From an uncultured Gammaproteobacteria bacterium (lineage in GTDB: Bacteria > Pseudomonadota > Gammaproteobacteria > Pseudomonadales > Pseudohongiellaceae): DNA of 33,995 nucleotides. Location: assembly GCA_913061515.1 (NCBI GenBank), contig CAJXSF010000039.1, forward strand, positions 1 through 33,995. The letters run 5' to 3'. Made by a program: the position numbers and the translations under genes. Positions 14,999 through 22,061 of the stretch are shown here, piece by piece (the stretch's first letter is position 1; every line of letters begins with the position of its first letter). Under the pieces are notes generated by a model that was given only the letters and a program-made list of their open reading frames with translations, made no database searches and was not told the origin of the DNA.

Positions 14999-15291
14999 TC
15001 AGCAAACGCTTCGACGATTTGCGCATACTGCTTCTCGCCGATTGGCTCTGAATTAACGACATCCTCGTCGCTAAATGCCACCTCTGGTGCCACGCGTTTT
15101 ACATCCGCAGTGGTCACGATTGAGCCAGAGGCTTCCAATTCGACTTGCGGAACCGCGCTCGTTAGCTCTTCGCTATCAAGAGCCCCATCATTATTAGTAT
15201 CCGCCTCGCTAAAGCTTGGGTGATGATCGGCCGCCACGAACCCGGAAGCGGTGAGAAGAAGTGTTGATGCAATGAGTAATGATTTTTTCAT
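14974..15291 (-). CDS. Small secreted EF-hand protein
   Basis: A 105-residue protein starts at ATG 15291, eight bases after GAGG, with a signal peptide (KKSLLIASTLLLTASGFVAA). One canonical EF-hand loop is present, DTNNDGALDSEE (D1, N3, D5, G6, D9, E12), so it should bind Ca2+ in the periplasm. The second half is acidic with no complete second loop. An in-frame start at 15372 would bury the signal peptide and is rejected. Its 3' end runs into the CsbD remnant, so the present C-terminus (ADMESTSSV) may be a chance tail produced by a deletion. Confidence 0.75.
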   Translation of the reverse strand: MKKSLLIASTLLLTASGFVAADHHPSFSEADTNNDGALDSEELTSAVPQVELEASGSIVTTADVKRVAPEVAFSDEDVVNSEPIGEKQYAQIVEAFADMESTSSV

Positions 15292-15398
15292 CCTGAAATC
15301 CTCGCATTGTTCAGTTATTTGAATTTGTACTTTTCCCAGTACACAGCTGAATAAAAGCAAGGGGTATGCCAAAACAAAAAAACATATAAAAACAATAA

Positions 15399-15475
15399 GA
15401 TAGGGTTTTTGCGGTAAAAAGCACTGAAAGAGAGTGTTGTGCTAGCAGCACACTTCATCGCACAAAAATCCTATC
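15399..15475. repeat. Nested inverted repeats in the slt / EF-hand spacer
   Basis: GATAGGGTTTTTG at 15399-15411 pairs with CAAAAATCCTATC at 15463-15475 (12 of 13). Between them TGTGCT at 15438-15443 and AGCACA at 15447-15452 form a perfect short hairpin. The whole could fold as one long structure. It lies in the 281-base gap downstream of slt and upstream of the EF-hand gene. It may be slt's 3' structure, a small RNA or a repeat element. Repeats of this quality are expected a couple of times by chance. Confidence 0.35.
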
Positions 15476-15572
15476 CGGCAAACCCAGTTGAGCGTCGATT
15501 GCGAAATTTTATTTACCCACACGTTCTATATCGATAAGCATATGGCCACCCCTAACCTAGTAACAATATGAT

Positions 15573-17549
15573 CTACAATGAGGCGCCAAGTTCAGCCTCA
15601 GTTAGCAGCGGCAAGTGTACACCTGTACGGTGCCCATATATAACGGTGTATGTCAGCACACTCTCGACGTAGTTGCGAGTCTCACCATAGGGAATCGTCT
15701 CAACCCAGACATCATAGGGCAATGGAGACTCCTGGCTACGGCGCAACCACTGTTTAACGCGATTAGGGCCTGCGTTGTAGGCGGCAGTTGCCAAAATACG
15801 ATTGCCTTCAAACTCTTGCAATAATTGCGCGAGATAACGACTGCCTAAGCGGATATTAATAGCGGGGTCTAAAAGGTCTTGAGTAGACAGGCGCAAACCA
15901 GCCCTAGCAGCCATCTCTCGACCAGTCGCCGGCATCAATTGCATTAGACCCATTGCACCCGCCGATGAGCGAACATCGTGCATCAGCGCGCTCTCTTGGC
16001 GGGCGACTGCGTGCAACAGATGTGGCGCTAAAGAATGCTCTGCAGCAGATGTCCCGAAAGCCTCAGCATAGGCTAACGGGAAGCGTAGTTCTAGATCATT
16101 CCAGTACTGCACGCGAATCATTGCTTGTATGGAGTTGCGATGCCAGCCCCACTGTTCAGCGAGCTTACCGCTCGCCATGATCTGCGGCTGCGTCATCGCG
16201 CTGATCGCGTAATTCCACTCGTTGCGGGCAGCATCTTCATCGCCAATCACATAAAGTTCATAAGCTCGTTCAATTGCCGGCAGCGCCCTGATCTGCTCAA
16301 TTTGCTCATCGCTAACGGCGACAGGCTCATGTGCAAATTGATAGTCGGCACCCAATTGATTTGCCGCTAGAAAACCAAAATAGCTACGATTATTCGCGGC
16401 AAGTCGCAAGAGATTGTGCGCCTCTTTCAAAGAATCGATATTCCCTGCCATCGATAACGCTCTAGACTTCCAGTATTGCCAACGATCCGTATCGCGCTGC
16501 TCTTGGGGAATACGATCGATCCACGCATGCACACGAGACCAATCTAGATCCCGCAGTGCACTGCGCACGATCATCGCAACGAGTGATTCAGTAATCAGGG
16601 CTGGCGACTCAAGCAAAATCGACTCGGCATGCTCAGACTTACCCTCTAACAATAACCGTTGCACAGCGTATTGCTGAAGAGACACAAACTCCTCAACGGG
16701 AAAATCGAAGTACTCGTCATACTCCTGCGCTTTTCGAATCGCTAACTGGGCATCGCTCACCGCCAACTGCCGTAAACCATACATGACAATCTCAGCCATT
16801 TTGGGTGTGCGAATTTTGAAAGCGGCAGCATCTTCCAATAGGTGTGGATTTCGGTCTACTTCCAAAAACAGTTGCGCAAGCGCTTGCTCTGTCTCTGGCA
16901 TCAAAGTCGAGACATAGCGTGCTAAAGCGTTACGCCCGGCCCTAACGGTTTTACTGAAACGCTGCCAGGTAATCTCAGAGGTCAATCGTCCTTCGCCTAT
17001 CCATGCGGCGAAAACTGGATCACAATTATTAAGCTGTGATCTGGAAACATTCCATAGGTCTTCGACCTCATCTAGTGCACTTTTATCGCCTGTTTGTAGT
17101 CGAGCGTACAGCGCATAACAGCTAAGCTCTGTATTGGTGTTATTAGCATTGTGATAACGCCGCACATCTGCCCAGCGCTCATTTAATGCCAACTGCCTTA
17201 CCCATATCCGCTCCAAACGCTTACCAAGATAGCTGTCAGAGTTTTGAACTAGAAAGTCGTCGACTTCATTCGTTGGATGGTCGGGGTTCGCGATTGCCGA
17301 AATACGGGAATTGAGGTCGGCATACTGCAAGTATGCACGCAGGGGATAGTCATCTAGCAACGCAAGCAGCGTGCGGTATTCAGCAGTATTGCCTGCGTTA
17401 AACGCAGCCCGAGCCGAAAGAAATATCTCCCGCTGTTGCTCGCGAACTAGCGCTTGTTCATTATTGCTCTGCCCTAGGGCACTAGCGCAGAGCACTCCAA
17501 AGAGCCCCACGCATTGCAACAATGCTGGAAGTTTTAAGCGATTACTCAT
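15573..17549 (-). CDS. slt: Soluble lytic murein transglycosylase (Slt70-type)
   Basis: This 658-residue periplasmic enzyme cleaves peptidoglycan glycan strands to 1,6-anhydromuropeptides. Residues 1-27 form a signal peptide (LLQCVGLFGVLCASALGQ). Residues about 30-490 are the helical superhelix (U and L domains). The C-terminal SLT domain has ARQESALMHD with catalytic Glu at about 519, GAMGLMQLMPATG and AYNAGPNRVKQWL. The length fits E. coli Slt70 (about 645). It is divergent from hmp, with a 168-base intergenic region shared by the two promoters. All key motifs look intact. Confidence 0.95.
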   Translation of the reverse strand: MSNRLKLPALLQCVGLFGVLCASALGQSNNEQALVREQQREIFLSARAAFNAGNTAEYRTLLALLDDYPLRAYLQYADLNSRISAIANPDHPTNEVDDFLVQNSDSYLGKRLERIWVRQLALNERWADVRRYHNANNTNTELSCYALYARLQTGDKSALDEVEDLWNVSRSQLNNCDPVFAAWIGEGRLTSEITWQRFSKTVRAGRNALARYVSTLMPETEQALAQLFLEVDRNPHLLEDAAAFKIRTPKMAEIVMYGLRQLAVSDAQLAIRKAQEYDEYFDFPVEEFVSLQQYAVQRLLLEGKSEHAESILLESPALITESLVAMIVRSALRDLDWSRVHAWIDRIPQEQRDTDRWQYWKSRALSMAGNIDSLKEAHNLLRLAANNRSYFGFLAANQLGADYQFAHEPVAVSDEQIEQIRALPAIERAYELYVIGDEDAARNEWNYAISAMTQPQIMASGKLAEQWGWHRNSIQAMIRVQYWNDLELRFPLAYAEAFGTSAAEHSLAPHLLHAVARQESALMHDVRSSAGAMGLMQLMPATGREMAARAGLRLSTQDLLDPAINIRLGSRYLAQLLQEFEGNRILATAAYNAGPNRVKQWLRRSQESPLPYDVWVETIPYGETRNYVESVLTYTVIYGHRTGVHLPLLTEAELGASL

Positions 17550-17649
17550 CCAAAGAAACCTTTTGCGCTACGGCCTTTGCCTTTGATCAACAATCCTACC
17601 ATTACAAGGGCTATTTAGAACATGAACCCACCGTTATTCCCGCCCTATA

Positions 17650-17676
17650 TTGACGCCCTTTTAACATGCATATAAT
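17650..17676 (+). promoter_or_regulatory. hmp promoter
   Basis: TTGACG at 17650-17655 and TATAAT at 17671-17676 are 15 bases apart, a short spacer. TAATAT at 17673-17678 would give 17. Either way the -10 element lies within the NsrR box, so bound NsrR would block RNA polymerase. Confidence 0.6.
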
Positions 17677-17685
17677 ATACATCTT
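17663..17685. promoter_or_regulatory. NsrR operator overlapping the hmp -10 element
   Basis: The 23 bases from AACATGCATAT through ATACATCTT form the 11-1-11 inverted repeat of the NsrR consensus (AAGATGCATTT and its complement). It sits 33 bases upstream of the hmp ATG and covers the -10 region. NsrR, encoded just downstream of hmp, should repress here until nitric oxide destroys its Fe-S cluster. Confidence 0.8.
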
Positions 17686-17717
17686 TTCAAAGCGACACAC
17701 CCATGGAGTCAGAAATG

Positions 17718-18908
17718 CAGCAAAGCGAAGTGATTAGCACTGTAAAAAGCACCGCGCCAATCCTAGCCACACATGGAGAGGCCATTACCAAGTTATTCTA
17801 CAAAAAGCTTTTTGCAAATCATCCAGAATTGCAAAATACCTTCAATATGGTCAATCAAGTGGACGGCAAAGGAGAGCAAGCTCGCGCACTCGCCGATTCG
17901 GTGTTCAAGTATGCAAGCTATATCGATCAACTTGATGAACTTGGCCCGATGGTAAAGCGTATCGCTCACAAGCACGCCAGTCTTGCTGTCGCCCCAGAAC
18001 ACTACCCTATCGTTGGCAAATTTCTGCTCGAAGCCATTGCAGAACATTTGCACCTAGATCCTAGCGATCCCGTTATCACCGCATGGGGAATCGCTTATGG
18101 ACAACTGGCAGATATTTTCGTTGTGACCGAGGAACAAATTTACACTGACAACAGCAAAAAACATGGCGGCTGGAGAGGGTTCAGAGCATTCGAGATCAGC
18201 AAGATTGAAGCAGAATCTCATGATATTAAATCATTCTATCTGACCCCTCAGGATGGCAAGGCTATTGCCAGTTTTTCGGCAGGACAATACGTTGGGGTCA
18301 AAATAGAAACACCAGCCGGATCCTATGACCATATTCGCCAGTACTCTCTATCAGCGGCGCCCGGAGAGGACTTCTATCGCATCACAGTAAAAGGCGAAGC
18401 CAACAACGCACAATTCCCAGGGCAAGTATCTAACTATTTGCACACGCTCAAAGTGGGCGATATTGTATTTCTGCAACCCCCGACTGGCGAGTTCGTGTTA
18501 CAGGACAATGATCGTAGCATCACTTTCATCGCGGGCGGTGTCGGGATCACACCTTTAATGAGCATGCTGTTAAGCAAAATTAAGAACGGCGACAAGCTTG
18601 AACATGTCCGTTTCATTCAATGCTGTCGTGACGCTGACCACCATGTGATGAAAAATACACTAGAGACTCTCGCACAGCGCCACGGATTTACTTATAAAGT
18701 CGCCTACGAATTGTCCGAAGGTGCAGACCATAAGGGATATCTAACAAAGCAAACACTAAGCCAATGGCTACCAGACCTAAATGCTGATGTGTATTTTTGT
18801 GGCCCTCGGCCGTTCATGGGAGCCCTCAACGAGATGCTGCAGGCCATCGGTTTTGAAGAATCACAGTTACATCACGAAGTCTTCGGCCCCACAACGCCGC
18901 TGAACTAA
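17718..18908 (+). CDS. hmp: Flavohaemoprotein, nitric oxide dioxygenase
   Basis: Hmp oxidises NO with O2 to nitrate using NAD(P)H, FAD and haem in the cytoplasm. The N-terminal globin domain contains LFANHPELQNTFNM and the proximal-His segment RIAHKHASL. The FAD-binding domain has RQYSLSAAP, and the NAD domain has AGGVGITPLMSML and ends in EVFGP. ATG at 17718 (GGAG seven bases upstream) gives 396 residues, the same length as the E. coli enzyme; the ATG at 17703 is less likely. It is regulated by the NsrR box at 17663-17685 and followed by the nsrR gene 91 bases on. Confidence 0.96.
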   Translation, partial: QQSEVISTVKSTAPILATHGEAITKLFYKKLFANHPELQNTFNMVNQVDGKGEQARALADSVFKYASYIDQLDELGPMVKRIAHKHASLAVAPEHYPIVGKFLLEAIAEHLHLDPSDPVITAWGIAYGQLADIFVVTEEQIYTDNSKKHGGWRGFRAFEISKIEAESHDIKSFYLTPQDGKAIASFSAGQYVGVKIETPAGSYDHIRQYSLSAAPGEDFYRITVKGEANNAQFPGQVSNYLHTLKVGDIVFLQPPTGEFVLQDNDRSITFIAGGVGITPLMSMLLSKIKNGDKLEHVRFIQCCRDADHHVMKNTLETLAQRHGFTYKVAYELSEGADHKGYLTKQTLSQWLPDLNADVYFCGPRPFMGALNEMLQAIGFEESQLHHEVFGPTTPLN

Positions 18909-18919
18909 ACTAGGAAGGA

Positions 18920-18972
18920 GTATCCACCTCTGTCTAATTGGCATACCATTGTCATTTAGTGAAGGTGGATAC
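18920..18972. repeat. Perfect 10-base inverted repeat between hmp and nsrR
   Basis: GTATCCACCT at 18920-18929 is repeated inverted as AGGTGGATAC at 18963-18972, with a 33-base loop. It fills the spacer between hmp and nsrR and could act in the mRNA as a partial terminator or stabilising stem that sets the hmp:nsrR ratio. About one such repeat is expected by chance in a window this size, so function is unproven. Confidence 0.35.
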
Positions 18973-18999
18973 AAACAACAACCTAGAACGAATAAGCGC

Positions 19000-19449
19000 A
19001 TGCGACTGACACAACATACAGACTACGCCCTACGGGTTCTTATTTTTCTGGGCTTAAAAAATGGTGACCTTGCGACTATTCATGAGATTGCCACTTCCTA
19101 TGATATTTCAAAGAATCATCTGATGAAGGTCGTACAGAAACTGGCTAGTGAAGATTACATCGAGTCGGTTAGAGGTGCAGGCGGAGGTATTCGTTTAAGC
19201 CGAGCACCCGAATCGATAAATCTTGGCGATGTCATCAGCACGATGGAAGCAGATGCAGGACTCGTAGAGTGCCTGCGTCCTGCTAACGCTTGTGTCATCA
19301 CCCCAGCTTGCTCGCTGGCCGGGATTTTGAAATCAGCGGCCGCCGCCTTTGCCGCGGAACTGTCTAGACACACACTTGCCGATCTCTTGCCTGCCAATAA
19401 GCGCAAAGAGTTTTATTCGCTGCTCAATTTCACCGATATTACGCATTAA
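19000..19449 (+). CDS. nsrR: Rrf2-family nitric-oxide-sensing repressor NsrR
   Basis: A 149-residue Rrf2 protein starting at ATG 19000 (MRLTQHTDYALRVLIFLG, the usual NsrR N-terminus). The winged helix includes ISKNHLMKVVQKLA and a Gly-rich wing RGAGGGIRL. Cys91, Cys98 and Cys104 in ECLRPANACVITPAC are the Fe-S ligands; the spacing C-x6-C-x5-C is one residue-pair longer than in E. coli (C-x4-C-x5-C). NO attacks the cluster and releases repression of hmp. A longer frame from 18949 is rejected. The 3' end overlaps the amine oxidase gene on the other strand by 11 bases. Confidence 0.93.
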   Translation: MRLTQHTDYALRVLIFLGLKNGDLATIHEIATSYDISKNHLMKVVQKLASEDYIESVRGAGGGIRLSRAPESINLGDVISTMEADAGLVECLRPANACVITPACSLAGILKSAAAAFAAELSRHTLADLLPANKRKEFYSLLNFTDITH

Positions 19450-21007
19450 CCATACTGGCAAGATTTGCCAAAGCATTAAGACTAGAGATCACGGCGCCCT
19501 CTTGCCACCCCTGCAAATGCGTCAGGTGATCCCCCGCAAATATAAAAGGACCGTCGGGCTTTTGCAAAATACTCGACGGGGCTGAGCTACTCCACCCCCC
19601 CATACTATAGGGCACTTTCGACCAAGCCACAGAAACCGGTCGGCTGAGGTTTTGCCGGTAATTAGGATGTACGCGCTCACCTTTGGCGAGCGCAAATTCA
19701 CTGCGCTGTTGCGGGCTCATATTGGCAAACCGCGCTGCGTGCTCACCGCCAAACAAATACGATCCGACAATGACACCTTGGCTCATACCAAAACCGCCAG
19801 AGGGATACCATAGTTGCAATATCTCTGGGTCCGTCCAGCTGATGCCTCCATAGATATCTTCCAACTCCCAGAACCGCGGTGATTGAAAAGCAATCTTAGT
19901 CGGTGCGGCGTACTGCACTTGTGCGATTTGAATCTTGGCCTGTGTGCTGAAGTCATTTGGAATCTTAAACAACACACTAGGGGGTATGGTGACAATGGCG
20001 TAATCGGCTTCAATAGCGCCGACTTGCTTACCCACTTTTCCTTCTACTCTGACCCCATTGGTGGTTCGGCGGATTGCAGTAACTTCGGCGCCATAGGTTG
20101 ACTCCTCAGCGACCTGTTCGGCCAATGCATACGCAATCTTATCCATCCCTCCCACAGGCTGCATCATCGTGGCTGCTTGTTCATATGTCTGGGCAAAATT
20201 GGCGGCAAAGGGAACTCGAGGATGAAAAATAAAGTCTTCAAACTTCAACGCTTGCTTTGCCACCTCGCCAGTCAAGCCTCCAGACCCAGGCACTACCCCT
20301 GCGCGAGTACTTCCCGAGTACTGCCAGCTATTGTCTAATGCCCCAAAATCTTTGAGCACCTCCAATACGTAAGCTCTTTCAACATTGCTAATTTCACCAT
20401 TAAGGGCATTAGCATTAATTGCTTTCGCGAGTAGTGAGGCAATATTTCCTCGCAATGCTGCTTGCACCTCTCTCCCCCGAACGGGCTGCCCCGCAAAGGC
20501 ACTCGTGCTGTGAAGATATGCTCCAGGATTGTCATTGACCAACGCTTGCAAAGGCACCTTGAGTTCTCGACAGATGCTTAGAAGGTGCTGATGATGCTGC
20601 GAGATGCGCGCTGCGCCAGCATTAAAGTACAGCTCATCATGGCTGTCGAATTGGCAGACCTGCTGACTATCAGTTTCAGTCAGTACCGAGCCGGCACGCA
20701 CTGTATGGTTGCGTCCACCAGGCCGCGCTCTCGCCTCAATGAGATAAAAAGGATAACCCGCCTTTTTGAGCTCGTACGCTACATAAAGGCCAGAGATACC
20801 GGCTCCAAGTATGGCGATAGTAGGTTTATTGGCACTGGCGTTTTGAGATGCACTGGCTTGCCATCGCTGCTTGTTGATAGCCGCCTGAGCATCCTTGGGC
20901 ACCAACAAGCCCATCGTTACCATCGCTTGATATACTGCTGCGCTTCCGCCTAATGAGCCTATTGCATGGAGAAACTCTCTGCGGCTTTGAGGTTTTTCTT
21001 GGCTCAT
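19439..21007 (-). CDS. Tat-exported flavin amine oxidase
   Basis: A 522-residue FAD enzyme of the monoamine/L-amino-acid oxidase family. A twin-arginine signal lies at the N-terminus (SRREFLHAIGSLGG, R9-R10), so it folds with FAD before export. The FAD-binding site is AILGAGISGLYVAYEL (GAGISG at 68-73) followed by EARARPGGR. The C-terminal GGWSS...PFIFAGDHLTHLQGWQEGAV is the second FAD contact. It should oxidise an amine or amino acid in the periplasm, producing H2O2, an aldehyde or keto acid, and ammonia. The start lies two bases after the kinase stop, with GGAG inside the kinase gene, so it is translated from the signalling operon mRNA. The substrate is unknown. Confidence 0.9.
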   Translation of the reverse strand: MSQEKPQSRREFLHAIGSLGGSAAVYQAMVTMGLLVPKDAQAAINKQRWQASASQNASANKPTIAILGAGISGLYVAYELKKAGYPFYLIEARARPGGRNHTVRAGSVLTETDSQQVCQFDSHDELYFNAGAARISQHHQHLLSICRELKVPLQALVNDNPGAYLHSTSAFAGQPVRGREVQAALRGNIASLLAKAINANALNGEISNVERAYVLEVLKDFGALDNSWQYSGSTRAGVVPGSGGLTGEVAKQALKFEDFIFHPRVPFAANFAQTYEQAATMMQPVGGMDKIAYALAEQVAEESTYGAEVTAIRRTTNGVRVEGKVGKQVGAIEADYAIVTIPPSVLFKIPNDFSTQAKIQIAQVQYAAPTKIAFQSPRFWELEDIYGGISWTDPEILQLWYPSGGFGMSQGVIVGSYLFGGEHAARFANMSPQQRSEFALAKGERVHPNYRQNLSRPVSVAWSKVPYSMGGWSSSAPSSILQKPDGPFIFAGDHLTHLQGWQEGAVISSLNALANLASMVNA

Positions 21008-21009
21008 AC

Positions 21010-22044
21010 TCAGAGCTCCAAGACTTCCGGAAATTTGACCACAAAACGTGTAGGGTTTGAGCGGTGAATTACTAACGCTCCACCAAGTTGATCCACAATC
21101 GTGCGCACAAGATGAAGACCAAGCGAGTTCGAATCTCGCAGCATGAAACTCTCAGGGAGGCCGACCCCTGAATCTTCAATGTAAAATTCCAATTGATTAT
21201 CACCACAATGTTGCAAGCCCAAACTCAACACGCCTGACATCCCGTTCGGAAAAGCATGCTTAAATGTATTGCTCACCAACTCATTGATGATCAAACAAAG
21301 AGGAATACCTTTATCTAGAGGGAGCGCGACTTCGCTGACATTAATCGTGATGTTAATTTTGCTGATATCTATGCCGTAGGAACGAGTCAAATTCTCTAGC
21401 AAGTTTTCCAAAACGCTCTGGAATACTACTTTTGAAAAATCTTGTGACTCGTAAAGTATTTGGTGAATCATCGCGATCGAGCGGATGCGATTTTGACTAT
21501 CTTGAAATGCCGCCAGAACCCGCTCGCCCGTCACTGTTTCTGATTGCAAGCCGATTAGACTGTCAATGATTTGCAGATTATTTTTAACGCGATGATGAAT
21601 CTCGGATAACAAAACCTCTTTCTCTTTCAAGGTTGCTCGCAGTTTCTCCTCTTGCGCGCGCCGCTGCGAAATATCAACAACAGAGGCCAAAATCATAGTT
21701 CCGAGCTCCGAGTCCAACTGGTTTAAACCAATCTCAACGGGTATCTCTGCGCCAGACTTATGCACGCCAAGCAACTCTCTACCTCGCCCCATGGCCCGCG
21801 TCGATGGCGCCAGAAAATAATCGTGGCGCAACTTGGCATGCGCTTGGGAAGAACGCGCAGGCACTAGCATCTCAATGGGTTTGCCTACAAGCTCATGCTC
21901 CTCATACCCAAACAATAACGCCATGCTCGCATTGACCATAAGAATATGGCCGATGCCATCGACTAGCACCATTGCACTGGGAGAGGCGTTCACTGCCAAT
22001 TGCATCGAACGTCGAGTCTGCGTTTGACTTGATTCAAGAGTCAT
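21010..22044 (-). CDS. PAS-containing HisKA_2 sensor histidine kinase
   Basis: A 344-residue cytoplasmic kinase without membrane helices. A PAS domain (residues about 12-125) begins LAVNASPSAMVLVDGIGHIL. A short coiled coil follows, then the HisKA_2 phosphoacceptor motif EIHHRVKNNLQII (His150/His151), the ATP-binding N box NELVSNTFKHAF, and the G box DSGVGLP...LGLHLV. This class often signals to stand-alone response regulators. It lies 17 bases after the REC-GGDEF-EAL gene, which is its likely partner, and directly before the amine oxidase gene. The PAS ligand is unknown; redox or small-molecule sensing is possible. Confidence 0.92.
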   Translation of the reverse strand: MTLESSQTQTRRSMQLAVNASPSAMVLVDGIGHILMVNASMALLFGYEEHELVGKPIEMLVPARSSQAHAKLRHDYFLAPSTRAMGRGRELLGVHKSGAEIPVEIGLNQLDSELGTMILASVVDISQRRAQEEKLRATLKEKEVLLSEIHHRVKNNLQIIDSLIGLQSETVTGERVLAAFQDSQNRIRSIAMIHQILYESQDFSKVVFQSVLENLLENLTRSYGIDISKINITINVSEVALPLDKGIPLCLIINELVSNTFKHAFPNGMSGVLSLGLQHCGDNQLEFYIEDSGVGLPESFMLRDSNSLGLHLVRTIVDQLGGALVIHRSNPTRFVVKFPEVLEL

Positions 22045-22061
22045 GATGATTCACCAACGGC

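Noticed and set aside
14739..15062. Minus-strand 107-residue frame.
   Set aside because: It runs across the terminator and both the EF-hand gene and the CsbD remnant in a third frame; no protein character.
14974..15372. Longer EF-hand protein starting at 15372.
   Set aside because: The signal peptide and the Shine-Dalgarno-preceded ATG at 15291 would be internal.
18949..19449. NsrR with a 17-residue N-terminal extension.
   Set aside because: The family begins with MRLTxxTDYxLR, matching the ATG at 19000; the extension would also run through the inverted repeat.
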